DNA of 12,284 nucleotides from Erysipelotrichaceae bacterium (GCA_017419065.1 JAFOMB010000003.1:1-12284); one strand, 5' to 3'; counted from the first letter of the stretch, positions 1 through 6,427 are shown. Numbers and translations: made by a program. Notes: generated from the sequence alone by a model not told the origin.

Positions 1-640
1 CAGCCATCTCTTCCACATCTTCCGTTCCGGTGATCTCTCTGGCTTCCAGGATACTCGGAAGAAAGATATCGCAGTTAGCTAAGGCATAGCGGACGCTTCC
101 CAGAGCGGACTTCTCTTTGGAGTAGGAGACATCGAGAGACGTGGAAAGTCCCTTCTTCTTCGCCCTTTCAAAGAGTCTTCCCAACGGTGCATCATCGAGA
201 CTTCTCAGCACATTGGCACTTCCTATATGGAGGTGTCTCGACTCTTCCAAAAGTTCATCCGAGATCATGTCTTCTTTTAAGAAGCCATTGGCGCTGTTTT
301 TCGTGCGCAGGATATGACGCTCCCCTGTCCTTTCGATGAGGACGACAGGCGCGGAAGTGTTTCCTTCTTTTAAGACGATGAGTCCTTTGGAGGAGAGCCC
401 TTCTTTCTCCATCTTGGAGGTCAGCAGTCTTCCGTTGTCGTCATCGCCGATGCAGCCGGTAAATAAGACCGACAGACCCAGTCTGTGCAGGGAAACAGCG
501 GTATTGAGGCCGTCTCCTCCCAGCGAGTAAAGTGCCTCCTCAGAGAGGATACTGTCTTCCTTCATCAGGGAATCGCCGACGCCGCTGATCAGATAATCCA
601 GGGTCACAGCTCCGGCTGCTAACACATCATAGGTCTTCAT
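1..640 (-). CDS. PfkB-family carbohydrate/nucleoside kinase, C-terminus cut by window edge
   Basis: The N-terminal 213 residues are present; the gene runs off the left edge, so the C-terminal catalytic GAGD motif is not visible. The protein starts MKTYDVLAAGAVTLDYLISG. It carries PfkB signature 1 as GGDGLNTAVSLHRLG (about residues 43-57), followed by the typical FTGCIGDDDNGRLL, ERTGERHILRT and LHIGSANVL blocks, and CDIFLPSILEAREITG where family members usually have a P-N-x-x-E block. PfkB enzymes transfer ATP phosphate to a sugar or nucleoside hydroxyl in the cytoplasm. It lies 72 nt after the last permease gene of a nucleoside importer, so a ribose, deoxyribose or nucleoside substrate is a reasonable inference; the sequence alone does not fix the substrate. 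A terminator separates it from that operon. It has its own promoter whose -10 box is 7 nt before the ATG, and no Shine-Dalgarno. Family assignment is sure, substrate is not. Confidence 0.92.
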   Translation of the reverse strand, partial: MKTYDVLAAGAVTLDYLISGVGDSLMKEDSILSEEALYSLGGDGLNTAVSLHRLGLSVLFTGCIGDDDNGRLLTSKMEKEGLSSKGLIVLKEGNTSAPVVLIERTGERHILRTKNSANGFLKEDMISDELLEESRHLHIGSANVLRSLDDAPLGRLFERAKKKGLSTSLDVSYSKEKSALGSVRYALANCDIFLPSILEAREITGTEDVEEMA

Positions 641-647
641 ATCTTTT

Positions 648-676
648 ATTGTATGAAAAAACAGGATGACAGTCGA
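648..676 (-). promoter_or_regulatory. Promoter of the PfkB kinase gene, predicted leaderless start
   Basis: Read on the minus strand there is TCGACT (676-671), a 17-nt spacer, then TACAAT (653-648). The -10 differs from TATAAT at one base; the -35 matches TTGACA at four of six. Only 7 nt (AAAAGAT) separate the -10 box from the ATG at 640, which would put the transcription start on or next to the start codon. No Shine-Dalgarno is present. The -35 lies directly after the upstream terminator's U-tract. Confidence 0.6.
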
Positions 677-677
677 G

Positions 678-704
678 AAACAAAAAGGATCCGTTGGGAT
701 CCTT
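678..704 (-). terminator. Intrinsic terminator after nupC
   Basis: On the minus strand AAGGATCC (704-697), loop CAAC, GGATCCTT (692-685) form a perfect 8-bp stem, followed by a T-rich tail TTTG TTT. It lies 8 nt after the stop codon of the last permease gene and should end the transporter transcript before the kinase gene. Confidence 0.85.
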
Positions 705-712
705 GATGGTTA

Positions 713-1744
713 TTATCTGTCCTCGCGGAAGTAGCTCTGTCCCAAGGAGGAAGGAACCTGATTTTCTCTCTTCTTTCTTCTCGAGACGACACAGAGGACG
801 ATGATCGTGACTAAGTACGGAAGCATCTTGTACAGGTTCTGCATGTAGGTAGCGTTCTGTAAGTGCAGCTTTTCCGCGAAGAAGCGGGAGATGCCGACCG
901 GGATATAGATGTAGGCCCAATAACATAATCCGAAGAGGTAAGCACCCCAGGTGGCATTCTTCGGCTTCCAGCTCGTGAAGATGACCAGGGCGACTGCCAG
1001 CCATCCTAAGGCTTCAATGGCCGAGTCGTTGGCCCAGGTGCCCTGGATGTAGTCCATGACGTAGAAGAGGCCGCCCATCCCGCAGATGACACTGCCGACG
1101 ATGGAAGCCAGATACTTGTATTTCGTGACGTTGATGCCGACCGCATCCGCTGTCGCCGGGTTCTCGCCGACCGAGCGCAGGTTGAGACCTGTCCTCGTCT
1201 TCGAGAGGAAGTACTGGACCGCGAAGGCCAGGATGAGGGCCAGGTAGACCATCCAGCCGTGGGAGAAGACGACAGAGCCGAAGACTCCGAACTTTCCAAA
1301 GAGGAACGGCAGTTTCCTGCGGAAGGCGGAAGAAGTCACGGCGACGGAGATCGTGCCGACACCGCCGGAGAGCTTCATCATATTGCCGCCGAAGAAGTTG
1401 GCGATACCGGTACCGAAGATCGTCAGGGTGAGACCGGTGACATTCTGGTTGACCTTCAAAGAGACTGTCAAGAAGGCGTATAAGAGTCCGGCTAAGGAGG
1501 AGGCGATGACCGTGGATAAGAGACAGAGGATCATGCCGACGAAAGGACTTGGATCGGCTGCCGCGTTTTCATACAGGAAGGCAGCAGCCAGGGAAGCGAT
1601 GCCTCCTATCTGCATGACGTCCGGAACGCCGAGGTTGAGACCTCCGGCTTTCTGGTTGATCGTCTCACCGATACAGCCGTACATGATGACCGTACCGAAG
1701 GTGATGGCAGCGACGAACCAGGAAACGACCTGTGCGGATGTCAT
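713..1744 (-). CDS. nupC: Nucleoside ABC transporter, second permease subunit (NupC/YufQ type)
   Basis: A 343-residue integral membrane protein of the BPD_transp_2 (LivH/RbsC-like) permease family, the second of two permeases of a BMP-type importer. It has repeated hydrophobic segments, starting with a signal-anchor-like helix (VVSWFVAAITFGTVIMYGCIG), then INQKAGGLNLGVPDVMQIGG near residues 30-50, the typical family block E-x-x-N-x-K-x-G-G-x-N-L-G. A later block, TRTGLNLRSVGENPATADAVGINV, matches the cytoplasmic EAA-like loop that contacts the ATPase. The start at 1744 was chosen because AAGGAGG (1760-1754) sits 9 nt upstream; the preceding gene's stop ends 1 nt before. An in-frame upstream ATG would lie deep inside the preceding gene. 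It ends with a basic tail. Likely cotranscribed with bmpA, nupA and nupB. Confidence 0.93.
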   Translation of the reverse strand: MTSAQVVSWFVAAITFGTVIMYGCIGETINQKAGGLNLGVPDVMQIGGIASLAAAFLYENAAADPSPFVGMILCLLSTVIASSLAGLLYAFLTVSLKVNQNVTGLTLTIFGTGIANFFGGNMMKLSGGVGTISVAVTSSAFRRKLPFLFGKFGVFGSVVFSHGWMVYLALILAFAVQYFLSKTRTGLNLRSVGENPATADAVGINVTKYKYLASIVGSVICGMGGLFYVMDYIQGTWANDSAIEALGWLAVALVIFTSWKPKNATWGAYLFGLCYWAYIYIPVGISRFFAEKLHLQNATYMQNLYKMLPYLVTIIVLCVVSRRKKRENQVPSSLGQSYFREDR

Positions 1745-1745
1745 A

Positions 1746-2843
1746 TTATTCAGCCTCCTTTCTGTTTCTGCGGAAGGTGATCTTGTAGTTGTTGAAGAAT
1801 TCGGAGGCCAGGATGAAGAAGAGGATGATGCCCGTGATGATGTTGGCAGCGAATTCATTGAGACCGAAGTCCGAGGCGATCTGGGAAGCGCCCTTCGATA
1901 AGAAGACGATGAAGGTCGAGATCAGGACCATGGAGAACGGATTGAACTTGGCCAGCCAGCAGACGATGATGGCGGTAAAGCCTCTTCCTCCGGCTGTCTT
2001 CTTGGAGATGGTATGGGAGATGCCCGCCACTTCCACAAAGCCGGCGATACCGGCGATAGCACCGGATAAGAGGACGTTGTTGCGGATGACCTTCGGGACA
2101 TTGATGCCGGCATATTTCGCGGTAGCCACCGATTCCCCGACGACAGCGCCTTCATAGCCGTGCTTGGAATAGCGCATGTAGACATAGACAAAGACCGTGA
2201 CGATGACGACGATCAGGATGTTGAGGAAGTACTGCTGTCCGAAGACGCTTGGGAACCAGCCGCCTTCGCTTTCCATATTGATGATGCCGACGGAGTGGGA
2301 CTGTTTCTTGTCCCAGAAGTCGACGAAGAATTCGACGATCTGGATGGCGAGGTAGTTCATCATGAGGGTGAAGAGAGTCTCATTGGTGTCGTATTTGGCC
2401 TTGAAATAGGCAGGAAGGAAGGCCCAGAGACCTCCGCATAACATCGATACTACCAGCATGATCAGCAGTAATAGCACCGTCGGGATCTTATCTCCGAAGT
2501 AGATCATGAGGGCTGCCGTGGAAAGACCGCCGATGAGGATCTGTCCTTCGGCACCGCAGTTCCAGAAGCGCATGCGGAAGGCCGGAGACAGTGATACGGA
2601 GATCAGTAACAGCAATGCGGAATCACGGATGGTGATCCAGGTACGTCTCGGGGTACCGAAGGCCCCCTTGAACATGGAGACATAGACGCTGATCGGATCG
2701 AGCTTGGTGACAAAGTAGATGAATAAGGCCGATACCAGTAAGGAAGCCACGATCGCTAAGAAGACGACGAGGTAGTGGAGCAGGAAGGAGGTATCGTCTT
2801 TCTTCGTGACGTGGAAGAGGGCTTCTCTGTTCTTCTTTTCCAT
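1746..2843 (-). CDS. nupB: Nucleoside ABC transporter, first permease subunit (NupB/YufP type)
   Basis: A 365-residue multi-spanning membrane protein of the BPD_transp_2 permease family. After a short cytoplasmic N-terminus there is a long hydrophobic helix (about residues 22-50). The block SPAFRMRFWNCGAEGQILIGGLSTA (near residues 85-110) is the hallmark 'F-N-I-G-A-E-G-Q' motif of this subfamily, here with W-N-C. The segment YSKHGYEGAVVGESVATAKYAGINV matches the ATPase-coupling loop. The start is either of two consecutive ATGs (2846 or 2843). The AAGGAGG at 2857-2851 is 7 nt from the second, which I prefer; the first would give a classic ATGA overlap with nupA. Either way it is translationally coupled to nupA. 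It pairs with nupC to form a heterodimeric channel. Confidence 0.93.
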   Translation of the reverse strand: MEKKNREALFHVTKKDDTSFLLHYLVVFLAIVASLLVSALFIYFVTKLDPISVYVSMFKGAFGTPRRTWITIRDSALLLLISVSLSPAFRMRFWNCGAEGQILIGGLSTAALMIYFGDKIPTVLLLLIMLVVSMLCGGLWAFLPAYFKAKYDTNETLFTLMMNYLAIQIVEFFVDFWDKKQSHSVGIINMESEGGWFPSVFGQQYFLNILIVVIVTVFVYVYMRYSKHGYEGAVVGESVATAKYAGINVPKVIRNNVLLSGAIAGIAGFVEVAGISHTISKKTAGGRGFTAIIVCWLAKFNPFSMVLISTFIVFLSKGASQIASDFGLNEFAANIITGIILFFILASEFFNNYKITFRRNRKEAE

Positions 2844-4369
2844 CATTCTCCCTCCTTCAGGTTGGTCATCAGGTAACCGACCTCTTCTTTGGTAGCGGTA
2901 CGGCCGTCCAGGAGACCGTTCATCTTTCCTCCGCACAGGACCAGGATCCTGTCAGACAATGCCAGCAGGACATCCAGGTCTTCTCCGACATAGATGACGG
3001 CGACGCCCTTCTTCTTCTGTTCATTGAGGAGGTTGTAGATGGCATAGGATGTGTTGATATCGAGTCCTCTGACCGCATAGGCTGTCATCAGGACAGTAGG
3101 TTTATTGTTGATCTCGCGGCCGACCAGGATCTTCTGGACGTTACCGCCGGAGAGCCTTCTGACCGGATAATCCAGAGCCGGGGTGACGACTTCCAGTTCG
3201 TCCTTGATCTTCTGTGCTGTCGCTTCCGGCTGCTTTCTGTGTAAGAAAGGTCCCTTGCCCTTTCGATACCTCTTCAGCATGACGTTGTCAGTCATGCCCA
3301 TGTTTCCGACTAAGCCCATGCCTAAACGGTCTTCCGGGACAAAGGCCAGATGCAGACCGAACTGGATGATCTCCTTGGTGGAAAGACCGACCAGTTCATG
3401 GACGCCGTGGGCCGTGGAATTGTAGATGACAGAAGAGCCCTCTTCGCATTTCTGTAAGCCCATGATGGCTTCCAGGAGTTCCTTCTGTCCGGAACCGGAG
3501 ATCCCGGCTATGCCTAAGATCTCGCCGCTGTATAAGTCAAAGGTGATGTCATCGACCACCTTCTTGTCTTCGATGTTTTTGACGGTCAGATGCTTGACCT
3601 CAAGGCGCTTGGCCTTGTCTTCCACAAAGTCTCTCTGGATATCCAAAGTGATCTTTTCTCCGACCATCATCTCGGTCAGTTCCTGTTCACTGGTATCCTC
3701 TTTATTGACCGTACCGACGTTTTCTCCTTTTCGAAGAACGCTGATCCGGTCAGAGATCTCCATGACCTCATTGAGCTTGTGGGTGATGATGACGATGGCT
3801 TTTCCATCGTTTTTCATATTCCGCAGGACGGTGAATAATTTCGTGATCTCCTGCGGGGTGAGGACGGCTGTCGGTTCATCGAGTATGAGGACCTCAGCGC
3901 CTCTGTGTAATGTCTTGACGATCTCCAGGGTCTCTTTCTCCGAGACCGTCATATCGTAGATCTTCTTATCTAAATCGAGTTCGAAGCCGTATTTCGAACA
4001 GATGTCCTCGACTTCTTTCCGGCACTTTTTCTCTGTTTCTTCCTTCGGAAGACCGATCATGATGTTCTCCAGTGCCGTAAAGACATCGATCAGTTTGAAG
4101 TGCTGGTGGACCATACCGATAGAGAGATCATAGGCATCCTTCGGAGAGGCGATCGTGACCTGTTTTCCATCGACATAGATCTCGCCGCTGTCCGGGGCAT
4201 AGATACCGGAAAGCATATTCATGAGCGTGGTCTTTCCGGAGCCGTTTTCTCCTAAAAGGGAAAGGATCTCGCCATGGTAGATATCTAAGTCGACATCCTT
4301 ATTGGCGATGACTTTCTTTCCGAAGCGCTTGTTGATATTCCGCATGGATACTGCTGCCGGTACACTCAT
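2843..4369 (-). CDS. nupA: Nucleoside ABC transporter, dual-domain ATPase (NupA/YufO type)
   Basis: A 508-residue cytoplasmic ATPase with two fused ABC domains, the usual length for this family. NBD1 has Walker A GENGSGKT (40-47), Q-loop VHQHF (87-91), Walker B LILDEP (161-166) and switch His in IITHKLNEV. Its signature is degenerate: VSEKE (about 142-146) where relatives have SVGEQ. NBD2 has a Walker A lacking lysine (GISGSGQKEL) and lacks the catalytic Glu and switch His (VLMTAYAVRGLD, VIYVGEDLDV), but keeps a canonical LSGGN signature. This leaves one complete ATP site (NBD1 Walker A with NBD2 signature) and one degenerate site. The start is supported by AAGGAGG 7 nt upstream. The gap to bmpA is 78 nt and holds a hairpin. 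Confidence 0.95.
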   Translation of the reverse strand: MSVPAAVSMRNINKRFGKKVIANKDVDLDIYHGEILSLLGENGSGKTTLMNMLSGIYAPDSGEIYVDGKQVTIASPKDAYDLSIGMVHQHFKLIDVFTALENIMIGLPKEETEKKCRKEVEDICSKYGFELDLDKKIYDMTVSEKETLEIVKTLHRGAEVLILDEPTAVLTPQEITKLFTVLRNMKNDGKAIVIITHKLNEVMEISDRISVLRKGENVGTVNKEDTSEQELTEMMVGEKITLDIQRDFVEDKAKRLEVKHLTVKNIEDKKVVDDITFDLYSGEILGIAGISGSGQKELLEAIMGLQKCEEGSSVIYNSTAHGVHELVGLSTKEIIQFGLHLAFVPEDRLGMGLVGNMGMTDNVMLKRYRKGKGPFLHRKQPEATAQKIKDELEVVTPALDYPVRRLSGGNVQKILVGREINNKPTVLMTAYAVRGLDINTSYAIYNLLNEQKKKGVAVIYVGEDLDVLLALSDRILVLCGGKMNGLLDGRTATKEEVGYLMTNLKEGE

Positions 4370-4391
4370 AGTTGGTCCTCCTTGATTGAAA

Positions 4392-4425
4392 ACATTACAG
4401 GCTTCCCGAAGGGAGCCTGTAATGT
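4392..4425 (-). promoter_or_regulatory. Intercistronic hairpin between bmpA and nupA (attenuator or mRNA-stabilising stem)
   Basis: An inverted repeat, with arms 4392-4407 and 4411-4425, pairs ACATTACAGGCT with AGCCTGTAATGT plus a CCC/GGG extension around a 3-nt loop and one bulged base. On the minus strand only four Ts follow before the nupA ribosome binding site. It lies 22 nt after the bmpA stop. A stable stem with a short U-run between a binding-protein gene and its transporter genes fits partial termination or 3'-end protection, giving more binding protein than ATPase and permease. Confidence 0.75.
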
Positions 4426-4447
4426 CTGTGTGTTGTGTAAAGCTTGA

Positions 4448-5704
4448 TTAGTTGAGTTCAGTGATGCCGTCGATGCGGGCTGCGAAGTACGGAGCACTCC
4501 GGAATTCAGATTCGTGGAAGTAGCCGTCCACGAGGGCTTCTGTATCAACTTCAAACGCAGCATCCGGAATGACATCGCTCATCATGGAAGTCGGTGCTTC
4601 TCCGCCGATCGTGAAGGTGGAAGCGTCGAAGACCTTTAAGTCACCGGCCTTGATGGCAGCGATCGCGGCGTCAACAGCCTCTTTCGTACCAGGAGCGACA
4701 GACTTGCCGAGTTCAGTGATCTCGACAGCCCCTGTCTCATAGCCTTCCGACCAGTCTGTCTTCATGTCTTCACCCTTCTGCCAGCATTCAAAGGCATAGG
4801 TGTAGAACTTTTCCCAGACGTTGGAAGCGGAGGTGAGAGCTACATCCGGGGCAACATCCAGCATGGAGACGTTGTAGCCGACAGAGTAGGCGGTGAAGCC
4901 GTACTTGTTTTCTTCCATGTTCTTCTGCAGCTGGGAAGGAGCACCGGTGGAGTCAGCGTGCTGACCGACGATGACACAGCCCTGAGACATGAGATCATCA
5001 CCGACTGTAGCTTCCGCTGTCAGGTTGAACCAGGAGTTCGTGTATTCGACATACATGGAGACATTCGGATAGACGGACTTGATGCCTAAGAAGAAGGCCG
5101 TGTAGCCGGAGACGACTTCCGCGTACGGATAAGCGCCGACATAGCCGATCTTGACGGTGCCGTCTTCCGCATAGTTTTCCGGAACCAGGGCGCCGGCTTC
5201 ATCGAGTTCCTGCAGTTTGAGACCGGCGACGATACCGGAGACATAACGGGACTCATAGACTCTCGTGAAGGCGTTCTTGAAGTTGGCTAAACCGGAAGCG
5301 GCAGCGGTATCACCGGTATCGGCAACGACCGTGACATCCGGATATTCGGAAGCGACCTTCTGCATGAAGCTCTGGTGGCCATAGGAATTGGAGATGACCA
5401 GGGTAGCGCCGTTTTCGATGAGGTCGACAGCGGCGTCATAGCAGCTCTGATCTTCCGGGACAGAGTACTTCCAGAGGATGGTGTCATCGGAGATGCCTAA
5501 GTTCTTGGCGGCATTGCGGATGCCTTCCATGTGGGCATATGTATAGCCTTCCTGTTCGTCACCGACGAGGATGATGCCGATCTTGGCAGAAGAGGTCTCT
5601 TCTTCCGGTGCCGGTTTATCACCGCCTTCGGCCGGCTTGGAGCCGCATCCGACGAGTGTGAAGGCTAAGAGAAATGCGAGCAGTAATGTGAGTAATTTTT
5701 TCAT
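4448..5704 (-). CDS. bmpA: BMP-family nucleoside-binding lipoprotein of the ABC importer
   Basis: A 418-residue extracellular substrate-binding lipoprotein (Bmp/Med/PnrA family). The signal peptide is MKKLLTLLLAFLLAFTLVGC, with lipobox LVGC and lipidated Cys20, followed by a Gly/Ser/Glu/Pro-rich linker. The mature domain starts KIGIILVGDEQEGYTYAHMEG and has family blocks VISNSYGHQSFMQKVASEYPDV, RVYESRYVSGIVAGLKL and KIGYVGAYPYAEVVSGYTAFFLG. Purine-nucleoside binding is established for close family members; here it is inferred and strengthened by the guanine riboswitch upstream. I set the start at 5704 because the signal peptide begins there and AGGAAG lies 7 nt upstream; an in-frame ATG at 5737 would add a charged stretch before the signal. 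First gene of the bmpA-nupA-nupB-nupC operon. Confidence 0.94.
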   Translation of the reverse strand: MKKLLTLLLAFLLAFTLVGCGSKPAEGGDKPAPEEETSSAKIGIILVGDEQEGYTYAHMEGIRNAAKNLGISDDTILWKYSVPEDQSCYDAAVDLIENGATLVISNSYGHQSFMQKVASEYPDVTVVADTGDTAAASGLANFKNAFTRVYESRYVSGIVAGLKLQELDEAGALVPENYAEDGTVKIGYVGAYPYAEVVSGYTAFFLGIKSVYPNVSMYVEYTNSWFNLTAEATVGDDLMSQGCVIVGQHADSTGAPSQLQKNMEENKYGFTAYSVGYNVSMLDVAPDVALTSASNVWEKFYTYAFECWQKGEDMKTDWSEGYETGAVEITELGKSVAPGTKEAVDAAIAAIKAGDLKVFDASTFTIGGEAPTSMMSDVIPDAAFEVDTEALVDGYFHESEFRSAPYFAARIDGITELN

Positions 5705-5857
5705 TTCAATTCTTCCTTTCCTTTCTTTGAAATGCAAAAAGACTTCGGGAAACAGAGGTATATGATCATGTTTCTTCGAAGGTGCCGCAAGAGTTTATTA
5801 ACTAAACTCCATCCTGTAATTCCATCGCTTGTGATAGAACTACCAAAGAAAGGAAAT
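5705..5857 (-). promoter_or_regulatory. Riboswitch expression platform with RBS-complementary strand
   Basis: The segment between aptamer and bmpA holds three interacting elements. (a) A 13-nt stretch TTTCCTTTCTTTG (5856-5844) is perfectly complementary to CAAAGAAAGGAAA (5729-5717), which abuts the AGGAAG Shine-Dalgarno at 5717-5712. (b) TTCTATCA (5839-5832) is perfectly complementary to TGATAGAA (5864-5857), the 3' strand of P1. (c) GTAGTTCTATC (5843-5833) can instead pair with GATGGAATTAC (5826-5816). A further hairpin, GAGTTTA/TAAACTC, lies at 5809-5791. Consistent model (inference): without ligand, P1 is broken by (b), the pyrimidine strand sits in the resulting loop and the RBS is free. 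With guanine, P1 is kept, (c) forms and (a) can close over the RBS. Confidence 0.6.
5731..5782 (-). terminator. Possible terminator in the riboswitch expression platform
   Basis: On the minus strand CTTCG, AA, GAAACA, a 14-nt loop, TGTTTC, C, CGAAG form an interrupted 11-bp stem followed by TCTTTTT. It lies 32 nt before the bmpA ATG, where a transcription-attenuating riboswitch would put its terminator. The internal loop and large apical loop make it only moderately stable, so this could be secondary to translational control. Confidence 0.45.
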
Positions 5858-5930
5858 TCTATCATAGTCTTGACATTTACGGTGTCAAGGTAGAGACTCC
5901 TTCTCCATATCAGAAGGATTATACGATAAA
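5858..5930 (-). ncRNA. Purine riboswitch aptamer, guanine/hypoxanthine class
   Basis: All parts of the purine aptamer can be placed. P1 is 5930-5922 with 5866-5858 (9 bp, two G-U). J1/2 and P2 start TAAT. P2 is CCTTCT/AGAAGG with loop GATATGG (5911-5905). J2/3 is AGTCTCTAC, and P3 is CTTGACA/TGTCAAG with loop CCGTAAA (5882-5876). The two loops are identical to the B. subtilis xpt aptamer loops that kiss each other. Ligand contacts correspond to U22 (5921), U47 (5896), U51 (5892) and position 74 (5867). Position 74 is C in GACTATG, which pairs with guanine or hypoxanthine; adenine switches have U. The one difference in the J2/3 core from xpt is C instead of U at position 48, a flexible base. 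It precedes bmpA by about 150 nt and should repress the operon when guanine is plentiful. Confidence 0.95.
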
Positions 5931-5940
5931 TTACACCACT

Positions 5941-5968
5941 ACTTTACCACAGGATTTCAAAAACGCAA
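5941..5968 (-). promoter_or_regulatory. Weak candidate promoter for the bmpA operon
   Basis: TTGCGT (5968-5963), a 16-nt spacer and TAAAGT (5946-5941) on the minus strand would start transcription just before the riboswitch P1 stem. Both boxes match the consensus poorly (three and four of six). Position is the main support, because a promoter must lie between the terminator at 5986 and the aptamer at 5930. Confidence 0.35.
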
Positions 5969-5985
5969 GGCAGGAAAATGCTCAC

Positions 5986-6013
5986 AAAAAAAGGAATCCT
6001 CAATCGGATTCCT
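5986..6013 (-). terminator. Strong intrinsic terminator after the 71-aa gene
   Basis: AGGAATCC (6013-6006), loop GATTGA, GGATTCCT (5999-5992) form a perfect 8-bp stem followed by an unbroken run of Ts to 5986 on the minus strand. It starts 5 nt after the stop codon and insulates the riboswitch operon from upstream transcription. Confidence 0.93.
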
Positions 6014-6018
6014 GCAGA

Positions 6019-6234
6019 TCAGCGCGCAGAGGTTTTTCTCCCGGAACTTCTGAACAGAGCGATCTCTTCTCTGGTCTTGTCCGAGACCTTCAGCATCTCT
6101 TCATATCTGTCTAACGGAATAGGGATGGAGCCTCCTAAGTCGAAGCAGACGTGAAGTGATTTCTTGTCGATCGCCCGGATGACGCCTTTGGCGCCCGTGA
6201 TCCGGCTGATCGTGCGATGGCCGACAACTCCCAT
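6019..6234 (-). CDS. Small conserved-looking protein of unknown function (71 aa)
   Basis: I do not recognise this family. The start at 6234 has an AGGGAG ribosome binding site 6-7 nt upstream; a longer in-frame reading from 6294 lacks one and gives an unlikely N-terminus. The protein is MGVVGHRTISRITGAKGVIR... ending in a basic tail. Its middle (GVIRAIDKKSLHVCFDLGGSIPIPLDRYEEML) alternates hydrophobic and polar residues with glycines, like a small SH3-like or other beta-barrel domain, followed by an amphipathic helix (SDKTREEIALFRS) and the basic end SSGRKTSAR. It has no signal peptide or membrane segment, so it is probably cytoplasmic. It is monocistronic, with a strong terminator after it and about 190 nt of AT-rich sequence before it. 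The real RBS and terminator argue for a genuine gene; a nucleic-acid or protein adaptor role is only a guess. Confidence 0.75.
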   Translation of the reverse strand: MGVVGHRTISRITGAKGVIRAIDKKSLHVCFDLGGSIPIPLDRYEEMLKVSDKTREEIALFRSSGRKTSAR

Positions 6235-6383
6235 GGTCTTCTCCCTTCGTCCGTAGGCTAATGGTGCTGAGCCTGTGAAAGTTATTACGTGCACAGTGTA
6301 CTATAAACGAAATATGACAGAGTGGATGACGAAATAGACTTTGCAAATAAATTATATCTTAAATAATATGTAAAATCTGTGTG
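6235..6383 (-). promoter_or_regulatory. AT-rich upstream region and leader of the 71-aa gene
   Basis: A perfect TATAAT (6356-6351) and a TATAGT (near 6305-6300) are candidate -10 boxes on the minus strand, but neither has a convincing -35 at 16-18 nt. If the distal one is used, the leader is about 110 nt. It contains AGGCT/AGCCT and CTGTG/CACAG complementary pairs and fits no riboswitch class that I recognise. Confidence 0.35.
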
Positions 6384-6410
6384 AAAAAATCTTTTTGCAT
6401 TTCGCAAAAA
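6384..6410 (-). terminator. AT-rich intrinsic terminator after the tcdA-like gene
   Basis: TTTTTGC (6410-6404), loop GAAAT, GCAAAAA (6398-6392) give a perfect 7-bp stem with only two G-C pairs, followed by GATTTTTTC on the minus strand. It lies 18 nt after the stop codon. Confidence 0.7.
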
Positions 6411-6427
6411 TAACAGAAAAAATTAAT

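Noticed and set aside
1353..1901. Plus-strand open frame of 182 codons across both permease genes
   Set aside because: It is antisense to two well-supported membrane proteins, shows no domain, and has a low-complexity acidic end typical of a shadow frame.
3426..3959. Plus-strand open frame of 177 codons inside the ATPase gene
   Set aside because: Very Ser/Thr/Met-rich translation antisense to a canonical ABC ATPase. No start signals.
5858..5930. Adenine or 2'-deoxyguanosine riboswitch class
   Set aside because: The base at position 74 is C, not U as in adenine switches. The position-51 equivalent is U, as in guanine aptamers and unlike the 2'-deoxyguanosine variants.
6235..6294. Longer N-terminus for the 71-aa protein starting at 6294
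   Set aside because: No ribosome binding site there, while AGGGAG precedes the ATG at 6234. The extra residues look like translated leader.
6235..6350. Known riboswitch in the leader of the 71-aa gene
   Set aside because: Small complementary pairs and a GGACGAAGGGAG stretch caught my eye, but I could not build any known aptamer from them; the latter is simply the ribosome binding region.
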